A DNA stretch of 64,000 bases from CAADGU01 sp964467705 (lineage in GTDB: Bacteria > Chloroflexota > Anaerolineae > Promineifilales > Promineifilaceae), in NCBI GenBank assembly GCA_964467705.1, contig CAYXUZ010000004.1, positions 34,374 through 98,373 on the forward strand, given 5' to 3'. The notes beneath the pieces are model-generated. The model was not told the origin of the DNA. It worked only from the letters and a program-made list of their open reading frames with translations, and did not search any database. Shown one piece after another: positions 25,202 to 32,091 of the stretch; position 1 is the first letter of the stretch; each line of letters starts with the position of its first letter. Made by a program: the position numbers and the translations under genes.

Positions 25202-26059
25202 ATGGACGATATTGGCACCTACCAGGAGCGTAAATTCCCGGCGTTTCGCAACCCGACGATTGATGTGCTGGAACACGGCCGTAAAAAACACCACATCCCC
25301 CTGCTATTAGAAATTGATGTGACCGAGGCGCGTGATTATTTGCGCCAGATCAAGGCTGAAAGCGGGCAGAGCATCTCCTTTACCGTCTGGGTGATGGCCT
25401 GTGTGGGGCGGGCGGTGAGCGAACACAAGCATGTTCATGCCCTGCGCAAAGGGCGACGGCGGCTGGTGCTGTTTGATGATGTGGACATTTCGGTGTTGGT
25501 GGAGAGAGTGGTTGGTGACGGCAACGGCCGTATCCAATCCTTACCCATGCCCACCATCATCCGCAAAACGAACGAAAAGAGCGTCCAGGCCATCCACAAC
25601 GAAATCCGGGCGGCGCAGGAAGCGCCATTGGCAAAAGATGAGGTGCAAATTGGTGGTGGACGCCGCACCTGGGCGACTCGTTTGTTTGCCATGCTGCCCG
25701 GATTCCTGCGTCACCTGATTGTGTGGCGGCGGCTGGCGCGTAACCCCTTTCTGGCGAAAAAAATGATGGGCACGGTGGTGGTCACATCAGCGGGGAGCGT
25801 GGGCAAAGACAATGGCAGCGCCTGGGGCATCCCGTTGGGCATTCATCCGTTGATTGTGGCGGTGGGCACCATTGCCCGTAAGCCGGGAGTAGTGGGGGAG
25901 GCCATTGCCATCCGCGAAGTTCTCAGCCTGACCGTCTTATTTGATCATGATGTGACCGATGGCGCGCCGGTGGCCCGCTTTGTGCATCGTTTGCAGGAAT
26001 TGTTGGAGACGGGATACGCTCTGAATGAGATGATAGTGGGAGCAGAGAAACGGCCGTAA
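25202..26059 (+). CDS. 2-oxoacid dehydrogenase acyltransferase catalytic-domain protein (no lipoyl domain)
   Basis: A 285-residue protein that is only the E2 catalytic fold. It begins MDDIGTYQERKFPAFRNP, has ISFTVWVMACVGRAVSEH, and near its end FDHDVTDGAPVARFVHRL, the HxxxDG active-site motif. Standard E2 chains have lipoyl and subunit-binding domains before this region; none is here, so it cannot carry its own acyl group and may act on acyl-CoA. No E1 or E3 gene is adjacent. The ATG at 25202 is preferred to the GTG at 25181, which lies inside the hairpin. A terminator overlaps its stop. Confidence 0.8.
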   Translation: MDDIGTYQERKFPAFRNPTIDVLEHGRKKHHIPLLLEIDVTEARDYLRQIKAESGQSISFTVWVMACVGRAVSEHKHVHALRKGRRRLVLFDDVDISVLVERVVGDGNGRIQSLPMPTIIRKTNEKSVQAIHNEIRAAQEAPLAKDEVQIGGGRRTWATRLFAMLPGFLRHLIVWRRLARNPFLAKKMMGTVVVTSAGSVGKDNGSAWGIPLGIHPLIVAVGTIARKPGVVGEAIAIREVLSLTVLFDHDVTDGAPVARFVHRLQELLETGYALNEMIVGAEKRP

Positions 26060-26079
26060 GAGAGACGGCCGCTTTTTTT
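26051..26079 (+). terminator. Terminator after the E2-like gene, also octamer-based
   Basis: CGGCCGT (26051-26057), loop AAGAGAG, ACGGCCG (26065-26071), then CTTTTTTT. The stop codon TAA (26057-26059) is part of the stem and loop. Confidence 0.85.
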
Positions 26080-26081
26080 GT

Positions 26082-26087
26082 TATAAT
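26082..26087 (+). promoter_or_regulatory. Possible -10 element TATAAT upstream of the small membrane gene
   Basis: TATAAT at 26082-26087, directly after the terminator T-run; no convincing -35. It would serve the gene starting at 26175. Confidence 0.4.
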
Positions 26088-26174
26088 GTCGCCATGATGT
26101 CGCAGACCAAATCACCAGTTGTAAATACTATTCATACTGTTTAACCATCCCTTATAAACAGGAGGGAACTGTTT

Positions 26175-26405
26175 ATGGAAAAAGAGAAAACAGGCAAATT
26201 GGGTTGTGCGAGTCTTATCAGCATAGGGGTAACAGCATTGGTGGGGACAATGATTAGATTCTCGTCTGTGACCGCCAATTTTGCTCAAGATTTCGGTGTG
26301 GACAGTGATTTTGCTATATATCTCTTCTCTGCTGTTACTGCCGTTGTCGCGGGAATGCTCACCTATTTCATTTTCACCAGATTGATCAAAATAGACGAGA
26401 TTTGA
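26175..26405 (+). CDS. Small two-helix membrane protein
   Basis: A 76-residue protein with two hydrophobic segments, about residues 12-27 (SLISIGVTALVGTMI) and 47-68 (IYLFSAVTAVVAGMLTYFIF), and a basic then acidic end (RLIKIDEI). AGGAGG lies eight bases before the ATG. I do not recognise the family. It is AT-richer than its neighbours and has no ACGGCCGT octamer, as is true of the whole stretch 26.1-27.1 kb, which suggests recent arrival. Confidence 0.6.
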   Translation: MEKEKTGKLGCASLISIGVTALVGTMIRFSSVTANFAQDFGVDSDFAIYLFSAVTAVVAGMLTYFIFTRLIKIDEI

Positions 26406-26677
26406 AACTCCCTTCTTGCTAAATAGGAAGGCCTTATGGTACGGCTTAAATCCAAAAATGAAGCAATAAGCGCCATTACGAGAAGCCAGAGTAAAGCATT
26501 CCAATTTGAGCGAACGGGTGAAAATTGCCACACCTCAAAAGCATTGAGCGGTGTTTGGCATCACGACCAAACGATAGGGCGATGGCGGGGCAGAGAAACG
26601 ATAGGGAAAGAACAAATCGAACAACAGCTACGTATTAGTAAAGCAGTTATCCCTGCAAAAAGGAGTTATCAATCAAA
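26406..26677. other. Stretch without a supported gene
   Basis: Open frames exist on both strands but lack family features; the plus-strand one (26436-26693) has an AGGAAGG site and a basic, repeat-free product of 85 residues. I see no RNA gene or repeat here. Confidence 0.4.
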
Positions 26678-27079
26678 ATGTCGGCCTGGTTAGGAACCTA
26701 TTGGTGGTTACTGGCGCTCATTCTGGCGCCTATTATGCTCTGGGTCTATCGGCATGAGCGTTCGTACCGCACTTTGTTAATGGCAGAATTGGAAAAGTTT
26801 GGCTTCACCTACATTTCCGAAGAATCACCGGGCGCTTTTGATACCGGCCCGTTCCCAAAATTTGAAAAACCCAAACTCATCCGCTCAAGAGTGCGCTTGC
26901 TGGGCGTGCGGGGTGATTGGGCCACCTATCGCCTCGTTCATTTCCATGATGATGCCCATGTAGAACAAACGGCATGGGTCAAGATACGGTATGAAATGTT
27001 CCATATTTCCAGTATTGAATGGCATCCCCACTTGCGTAGCTTTGTGACCAGTAAGCAAAAGAAACAGGAAATAATATAA
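26678..27079 (+). CDS. Membrane-anchored hypothetical protein
   Basis: A 133-residue protein with one N-terminal membrane helix (YWWLLALILAPIMLWVY, about residues 8-24) and a cytoplasmic-looking beta-rich domain (RSRVRLLGVRGDWATYRLVHFH, then VKIRYEMFHISSIEWHP). AAGGAG lies 12 bases before the ATG, a rather long spacing. I do not recognise the family. It follows the small membrane gene on the same strand and shares its AT-richer, octamer-free composition, so the two may have come together. Confidence 0.55.
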   Translation: MSAWLGTYWWLLALILAPIMLWVYRHERSYRTLLMAELEKFGFTYISEESPGAFDTGPFPKFEKPKLIRSRVRLLGVRGDWATYRLVHFHDDAHVEQTAWVKIRYEMFHISSIEWHPHLRSFVTSKQKKQEII

Positions 27080-27095
27080 GCTACATCTAACCCTT

Positions 27096-28373
27096 TCACC
27101 TCAACGGTTCGGCAATGAGGGCATCACCAGTACAACGGCCGTATACCTCTCCCAACCCCACACGATACCCATCCCCCTGTGCCCAACCGGTCATCATCAG
27201 CTCATCGCCATCCTGCAAGAATGTGCGCGTCTCGCCGGTGGGCAGTGTGAGCGGCCTTGTTCCCCGCCAGGTCAGTTCCAACAGGCAGCCCAATGAATCC
27301 GGCGTTGGCCCACTAATCGTTCCCGTGCCCAACAAATCACCGGGGCGCAAATTACAGCCGGTAATGGTATGGTGGGCCACCATCTGCGCCATATGCCAAT
27401 ACAAATGGCGGAAATTGCTGCGGCTAATGGTTATCGGCGCGTCCATTCGTGCGCTTTTCAGCGAAACTTCTAACTGAATATCATAGGTCGTATTCGCTGT
27501 TTGCAAATAAGGCAGCGGCGTGGGGTCTTGTGTGGGGCCGGGGATTTGAAACGGCCGTAACGCCGCCAACGTCACCACCCAGGGCGAAATCGAAGTGACA
27601 AAATTCTTCGCCAAAAACGGGCCAAGTGGCCGGTACTCCCATCGCTGCACATCACGCGCACTCCAATCATTCAGTAAGACCAACCCAAAGATATGCTCCT
27701 CTGCCTTTTCCACCGGAATTGGCTGCCCCAACCGGTTGCCGGGGCCGATGAAAAAGCCCATTTCCAGTTCAAAATCCAGTTCGGCAGTGGCCGCATAGAT
27801 GGGGGCGGTTGCACCAGGGGGCAGAATTTGGCCACACGGCCGTACCACCTCCGCCCCACTCACCACAATGGAACTGGCACGGCCGTGATAAGCCACCGGC
27901 AACTGCTTCCAATTCGGCAGCAGCGGCGGCTCATCCGGGCGGAACATCTTGCCCACATTGGCCGCGTGATACTCCGACGCATAAAAGTCAGTGTAGTCCC
28001 CAATCACCGCCGGCAACTGCATGATCACATCTGCCACCGGATGGAAAACCTGCCCGCGTAGTTCGGCATCATCACGCAGCGCCTGGTTATCCGCCGCCAA
28101 TAGCTCTTGCAGCGTCACACGCGCCTCATCCCAGGCAGCAGCCCCCAATGCCATGAAGGAATTGAGGGAGGGCTGGTCAAACACGGCCGTGTCCCGCAGA
28201 TACGGCCCATCAAACAGCCCATGCGCTTGCAGCCCGGCCACATCCACCACCCAATCACCCAGGCGCGTGCCAATGCGGGCACGGCCGTCGTCCCGCAAAC
28301 GAAACACGCCCCAGGGCAAATTCTGAAATGGAAAAAAGGACTCTTTAGCAACCGTGACAAAAGATTGGCGCAT
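27096..28373 (-). CDS. fahA: Fumarylacetoacetase
   Basis: A 425-residue protein, the usual length for bacterial fumarylacetoacetase. An SH3-like N-terminal domain (FPFQNLPWGVFRLRDDGRAR) precedes the catalytic domain with DYTDFYASEYHAANVGKMFR (metal-binding Asp and the catalytic His region), then TAELDFELEMGFFIGPGNRL, LLNDWSARDVQRWEY and FLAKNFVTSISPW. It hydrolyses 4-fumarylacetoacetate to fumarate and acetoacetate, the last step of tyrosine catabolism. No other tyrosine-pathway gene is in the window. A 33-base palindrome lies 11 bases upstream of its start, in the place expected for an operator or leader hairpin. Confidence 0.93.
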   Translation of the reverse strand: MRQSFVTVAKESFFPFQNLPWGVFRLRDDGRARIGTRLGDWVVDVAGLQAHGLFDGPYLRDTAVFDQPSLNSFMALGAAAWDEARVTLQELLAADNQALRDDAELRGQVFHPVADVIMQLPAVIGDYTDFYASEYHAANVGKMFRPDEPPLLPNWKQLPVAYHGRASSIVVSGAEVVRPCGQILPPGATAPIYAATAELDFELEMGFFIGPGNRLGQPIPVEKAEEHIFGLVLLNDWSARDVQRWEYRPLGPFLAKNFVTSISPWVVTLAALRPFQIPGPTQDPTPLPYLQTANTTYDIQLEVSLKSARMDAPITISRSNFRHLYWHMAQMVAHHTITGCNLRPGDLLGTGTISGPTPDSLGCLLELTWRGTRPLTLPTGETRTFLQDGDELMMTGWAQGDGYRVGLGEVYGRCTGDALIAEPLR

Positions 28374-28383
28374 ATTTACGATA

Positions 28384-28416
28384 AGATTGGTTCAATCTTC
28401 AAGATTGAACCAATCT
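28384..28416. repeat. 33-base palindromic element, copy 3, upstream of fahA
   Basis: Arm AGATTGGTTCAATCT (28384-28398), loop TCA, perfect complementary arm 28402-28416. It is 11 bases before the fahA start codon on the minus strand. Confidence 0.9.
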
Positions 28417-28421
28417 CCTAG

Positions 28422-28454
28422 AAAACAAAAAGCCCCAACAACCAGGTTGGGGCT
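28422..28454 (-). terminator. Rho-independent terminator of the small conserved gene
   Basis: On the minus strand AGCCCCAAC (28454-28446) pairs with GTTGGGGCT (28439-28431), followed by TTTTGTTTT (28430-28422). It ends the 64-residue gene before fahA. Confidence 0.9.
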
Positions 28455-28476
28455 ATTAGTGGGAATAGAGAAAGCT

Positions 28477-28671
28477 CTATGCCTTTTTCAAAACCGGCAG
28501 GCCGTTCTTGCTTTCAGACACTTTGTACCCGGCGGGTACGGCATCCATAGCACCATCTTTGACTTCTTTAGCAAAGAAATAGATGGTTTGGGTACGGCCG
28601 TTTTTCAACGTCGTGTCCCGCTTGTGCAGAAAATAGGTACTGCCTTTGGAATTCTTTACACTATAAGCCAT
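28477..28671 (-). CDS. Small conserved hypothetical protein
   Basis: A 64-residue basic protein (MAYSVKNSKGSTYFLHKRDT, then QTIYFFAKEV and YKVSESKNGLPVLKKA). It resembles a compact small protein that I recall from several bacterial phyla with no known function; the pattern of alternating strands suggests a small beta fold. AGGAAGG lies seven bases before the ATG. It has its own strong terminator, so it is expressed as a single-gene unit, probably at a high level. Confidence 0.75.
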   Translation of the reverse strand: MAYSVKNSKGSTYFLHKRDTTLKNGRTQTIYFFAKEVKDGAMDAVPAGYKVSESKNGLPVLKKA

Positions 28672-28859
28672 GATTATCTTCCTTCCTTTTTGAAAAATGT
28701 CCAGGCAGGAGAAGCCCGGCGAACCTGTATTTCCCCTCTGTTACCAGAGGTGATAAGCCCTCATGTTAAAGCAATCACCAGGAGATGGCAAGCATTTTTA
28801 AGGATTAGTCTTCACTTCAAACGAAAATTTCACGGAACACCCATCTCCTTTACGCTGTT

Positions 28860-28888
28860 TTGACGCTCCTCTGGCGGATTGTTATACT
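28860..28888 (+). promoter_or_regulatory. Sigma-70-type promoter for proS
   Basis: TTGACG (28860-28865) and TATACT (28883-28888) with 17 bases between. Start would be near 28895, about 64 bases before the proS ATG. Confidence 0.8.
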
Positions 28889-28912
28889 CCCGCTTCGCAA
28901 AACCTGAAACTC

Positions 28913-28950
28913 AGACCCTTTGGGTTTCCCAAAACTCAAAGGGTCTTTTT
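28913..28950 (+). terminator. Terminator hairpin in the proS leader (possible attenuator)
   Basis: AGACCCTTTG (28913-28922) pairs with CAAAGGGTCT (28937-28946), followed by TTTTT to 28950. It lies between the promoter and the proS start at 28959, with no gene upstream on this strand, so it fits attenuation. I see no T-box consensus. Confidence 0.7.
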
Positions 28951-28958
28951 GGAAAATA

Positions 28959-30401
28959 ATGGCAGACAAAGACAAACTCATTTCCCGTTCCGAAGATTAC
29001 AACGAATGGTACAACTCTCTGGTATTGAAGACTGATCTGGCCGATTATGGCCCGGTGCGTGGCACCATGATCGTCAAACCCTATGGCTGGACGCTGTGGG
29101 AAAACATCCAGGCCGCCCTCGACCGCCGCTTCAAAGCCACCGGCGTCCAAAACGCTGGCTTCCCCATGTTCATCCCTATGAGCTTCCTGCAAAAAGAGGC
29201 CCAACACGTGGAAGGCTTCGCCCCTGAACTGGCCGTGGTCACGCATGGCGGCGGGCAGGAATTGGCCGAACCCATTGTGGTGCGCCCCACTTCAGAGACG
29301 ATGATCGGCCATGCCTATGCCAACTGGGTGCAGAGTTACCGCGACCTGCCCATTCTCATCAACCTGTGGAACAGTGTGGTGCGCTGGGAACTGCGCACCA
29401 AATTGTTCTTGCGCACGCTAGAGTTCTTCTGGCAAGAGGGGCACACGGCCCACGCCACCGCCGCCGAAGCAGACGAACGCACCCGGATGATGCTGGACGT
29501 GTATGCCGATTTTGCCATCAATGAAGCGGCCGTACCCGTCATTCCCGGCGAGAAATCAGCGATGGAACGGTTTGCGGGGGCAGATCAAACCTTAACCATT
29601 GAAGCAATGATGGGGGATGGCAAGGCGCTGCAATCCGGCACCTCCCACAACCTGGGGCAGAACTTTGCGCGGGCGTTTGGCATCCAATATCTGGACACGA
29701 ACAACGAGTTGCAGCATTGCTGGACGACCTCCTGGGGTCTCAGCACCCGTTTTGTGGGGGCGATCATTATGACACACGGCGATGACAATGGGCTGGTGCT
29801 GCCACCCCGCTTAGCGCCGTACCAGGTGGTGATGGTGCCCATTTACCGCAAAGATGAAGACAAAACGGCCGTACTCACTGCCACCCATCGCCTCCAACAA
29901 ACCCTCACCGATGCCGGTGTGCGCGTCAAAGTGGATGACCGTGAAAACCTGACGCCCGGCTACAAATTTAACGATTGGGAACTGCGCGGTGTGCCGCTGC
30001 GCCTGGAAATTGGCCCCCGCGACATTGAAAACAACTCCGTAGCCCTGGCCCGGCGCGATGTGCCCGGCAAAGAGGGCAAACAGTTTGTCTCGCAAGATGG
30101 GCTGCCCCAAACCGTCACAACACTGTTGGCCGATATTCAACAAAACATGCTAGACAAAGCGACCCGCTTCCGCGACGAAAACACGCATAATGTGACGAAC
30201 TACGCGGATTTTCAGACGGCCGTGCAAACCGGATTTGCGCGTGTCTGGTGGGCGGGCAGCGATGCCGACGAATCCCGCGTCAAAGAGGAAACCAAGGCCA
30301 CCATTCGCTGCTTCCCCCTGGCCCAGCCCGGCGGTGAAGGCGTCTGCTTTTACACCGGCCAACCAGCTACTCGCCAGGCCATCTTTGGCCGCGCCTACTG
30401 A
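28959..30401 (+). CDS. proS: Prolyl-tRNA synthetase, archaeal/eukaryotic-like type
   Basis: A 480-residue class II synthetase that charges tRNA-Pro. Motif 2 is LRTLEFFWQEGHTAHAT with the preceding RWELRTK, and the motif 3 region lies near WGLSTRFVGAIIMTHGDDNG. The C-terminal domain ends FGRAY, typical of the shorter ProRS that lacks the bacterial editing insertion. MADKDKLISRSEDYNEWYNS is the recognisable start, so the ATG at 28959 is preferred to one at 28920 that lies in the leader hairpin. Few ACGGCCGT octamers occur in this conserved gene, unlike its neighbours. Confidence 0.95.
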   Translation: MADKDKLISRSEDYNEWYNSLVLKTDLADYGPVRGTMIVKPYGWTLWENIQAALDRRFKATGVQNAGFPMFIPMSFLQKEAQHVEGFAPELAVVTHGGGQELAEPIVVRPTSETMIGHAYANWVQSYRDLPILINLWNSVVRWELRTKLFLRTLEFFWQEGHTAHATAAEADERTRMMLDVYADFAINEAAVPVIPGEKSAMERFAGADQTLTIEAMMGDGKALQSGTSHNLGQNFARAFGIQYLDTNNELQHCWTTSWGLSTRFVGAIIMTHGDDNGLVLPPRLAPYQVVMVPIYRKDEDKTAVLTATHRLQQTLTDAGVRVKVDDRENLTPGYKFNDWELRGVPLRLEIGPRDIENNSVALARRDVPGKEGKQFVSQDGLPQTVTTLLADIQQNMLDKATRFRDENTHNVTNYADFQTAVQTGFARVWWAGSDADESRVKEETKATIRCFPLAQPGGEGVCFYTGQPATRQAIFGRAY

Positions 30402-31079
30402 TTATTCTTCCGGTTCTACCACCTCAAAGCCAGCGTCGCGTAGCGCCTGTGCCCGGCGGCTATGAATCGAAGCCACTGCAAAAATGAAACGGGTTGGCTC
30501 TACGCCGGTTGCTCGTGTATATATCTCGCGTTTACGTTGTAAACGCTGGACGATGTGCGGCGAGGCACTGGCGGCAATCTCCACCAGAATGTGATACCCA
30601 TTGGTGATGATCAGGTCAAACTGCTCCCCTTCAAAGTCACGTGTTTCCACTTTCGCCGCAAAACTCTTCTCCAGAATGGTAATCATCGTTTCCCGGAAAA
30701 GCGACTCGCTGCGGATGCCCCATCGTGCGCCCAACTGGTCTATACGCCGATACACTTCCTCGAAGCCCTGGCGCATCTCGGTATGTAATTGCTCAAAACG
30801 CTGGTCAACCTGCTCAAAACGCTGGTCAACCTGCTCAAAACGCTGGTCAACCTGCTCAAAACCTTCTCGGATTTCACTGCGCACCAGTTTAAACTCTTCA
30901 CTGTTTTCTTCACGAAACTCGGACAACTCCTGGCGTACAGCGACTACTTCTTCTTTGCGGGCAAAGGTTTTCAGGAAGACATGGTACAACTGTGGTTCTA
31001 ATTCAGGGTATTCATCCAGTATTTCCGGCAGTTGGTGGGTGAATATATGTATAACTTCATCTTTACTTAAAACAGTCAT
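30402..31079 (-). CDS. DUF3782-like protein with coiled coil and PD-(D/E)XK-like C-terminal domain
   Basis: A 225-residue protein: a helical start (MTVLSKDEVIHIFTHQLPEI), a coiled coil to about residue 115, and a C-terminal nuclease-like fold with SLFRETMITILEKSF, VETRDFEGEQFDLIITNGYH and ILVEIAAS, in line with the E..D..ExK-type core of DUF3782 proteins, although the usual final Lys is not clear. The coiled coil includes three perfect copies of FEQVDQR from 21-base tandem repeats. The ATG at 31077-31079 is chosen because this is the recognisable family start. It is convergent with proS and their stop codons touch. Confidence 0.7.
   Translation of the reverse strand: MTVLSKDEVIHIFTHQLPEILDEYPELEPQLYHVFLKTFARKEEVVAVRQELSEFREENSEEFKLVRSEIREGFEQVDQRFEQVDQRFEQVDQRFEQLHTEMRQGFEEVYRRIDQLGARWGIRSESLFRETMITILEKSFAAKVETRDFEGEQFDLIITNGYHILVEIAASASPHIVQRLQRKREIYTRATGVEPTRFIFAVASIHSRRAQALRDAGFEVVEPEE
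30791..30853. repeat. Three 21-base tandem repeats (FEQVDQR) in the DUF3782-like gene
   Basis: Three identical 21-base units, 30791-30811, 30812-30832 and 30833-30853, each encoding one coiled-coil heptad. Copy number is likely to vary by slippage. Confidence 0.95.
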
Positions 31080-31193
31080 TATAGCCCTGCTTTTGAGTGG
31101 CTTAACGGATGGCATTGCCCTCACCATGCAAAATTTCTACATTCCAGTCATTTTACCAAACCGTAGCCAGATAAACTATAAGGGCGCAAATTC

Positions 31194-32018
31194 TCACATT
31201 TTCTGCAAGATCAAGATGTAGTGGTCGCCCCAACTGCCGGTGAGGCGGGCGGTGTGGCGTTCCCATTCGTTGAGCCAGTTAAAGATGCGGGGCCAGCGGT
31301 CAACCAGATGGTCCAGGTAGCTGGGCGGCAGCCAGAGGCCCAGACTTTCGGTATGCTGGTGGTGAAACCAGGGGGCAAATTCCTGACGCAGCCGTCGGGC
31401 GGATGGATACCAGATGGGAATAGTATTGCTGCCAATGGTGGCGGGGGCTGAAGTGTGGAAACGGCGCACGGCCGTACCCCATTCCCCATGCGCCAGATGC
31501 CAGCCCACTTCCCAGGGGCACCACGGCCCCATGACGACTAACACTACTTTGCCACCCGGTTTCACCAATTGCCCCAGACTTTCGGCCACTGGTCGCCATT
31601 CGTTGATAGTGTTCAGGCCGCCGAAGTTGCTTAAGACGCCATCGTAATCGGTAATCGGTAATCCGTCATCCGTAATCGGTTTACGGGTTACGGATGACGG
31701 ATTACGTTTTTCCACGATCTCTTGCAGCGAGAGTTGTACGGCCGTTACCTGATCCTCGACGCCGGTTTGTTGCGCTTTCACGGCCGTGACCCGCACCATT
31801 TCTGCCGATCCATCCGTCGCCGTCACGTTCGCCCCCTGCTGTGCCAGCCAGACGGCATCTTCGCCAGTGCCGCAGGTCAGTTCCAGGATATGCTGCCCGG
31901 CGTGGAACTGCTGCGCCAACACGCGCCACACCCGCTGCCGCAGCAGTTGGCCAAGGTGGGTATGCGTAAAATCAGTATCGTAGGTGGAGGCGAAGGCGTC
32001 GAAGGCGGAGGGGATCAT
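31194..32018 (-). CDS. Class I SAM-dependent methyltransferase with an in-frame repeat
   Basis: A 274-residue protein. The SAM site is HILELTCGTGEDAVWLAQQG (about residues 43-62), followed by NVTATDGSAEMVRV for the acidic ribose contact and LSNFGGLNTI in the post-motif region. Substrate unknown. Between the second and third beta strands an in-frame repeat at 31642-31707 encodes VTRKPITDDGLPITDY, an insert that homologues would not be expected to have; the loop position makes a functional protein possible. Confidence 0.8.
   Translation of the reverse strand: MIPSAFDAFASTYDTDFTHTHLGQLLRQRVWRVLAQQFHAGQHILELTCGTGEDAVWLAQQGANVTATDGSAEMVRVTAVKAQQTGVEDQVTAVQLSLQEIVEKRNPSSVTRKPITDDGLPITDYDGVLSNFGGLNTINEWRPVAESLGQLVKPGGKVVLVVMGPWCPWEVGWHLAHGEWGTAVRRFHTSAPATIGSNTIPIWYPSARRLRQEFAPWFHHQHTESLGLWLPPSYLDHLVDRWPRIFNWLNEWERHTARLTGSWGDHYILILQKM
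31642..31707. repeat. Mirrored (GTAATCG / CGGATTACG) repeat inside a methyltransferase gene
   Basis: CGTAATCGGTAATCGGTAAT on the left is followed by the complementary GGTTACGGATGACGGATTAC on the right. Entirely coding and in frame. Confidence 0.9.
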
Positions 32019-32020
32019 AG

Positions 32021-32083
32021 AAGTAAGCAGTAAGCAGTGAGCGGTGAGCGGTACTGCCTACTGCTCACTGCTTACTGCTCACT
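32021..32083. repeat. Mirrored (AGTAAGC)n repeat between a methyltransferase and a radical SAM gene
   Basis: AAGTAAGCAGTAAGCAGTGAGC..., then the complementary CTGCTCACTGCTTACTGCTC. It forms a long imperfect hairpin in the 73-base gap. Confidence 0.9.
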
Positions 32084-32091
32084 TTTCCAAC

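Noticed and set aside
26112..26693. Open frames on both strands (139 and 85 codons) in the AT-rich gap
   Set aside because: They overlap a better-supported small gene or lack any family feature; the plus-strand one has a fair ribosome-binding site, so I note it but do not call it.
28895..28958. T-box riboswitch in the proS leader
   Set aside because: The leader is too short, and no T-box consensus or specifier loop was seen.
30555..31221. Open frames opposite the DUF3782-like gene with repeated CSKRWST or NLLKTLV units
   Set aside because: The repeats only reflect the 21-base tandem units on the other strand.
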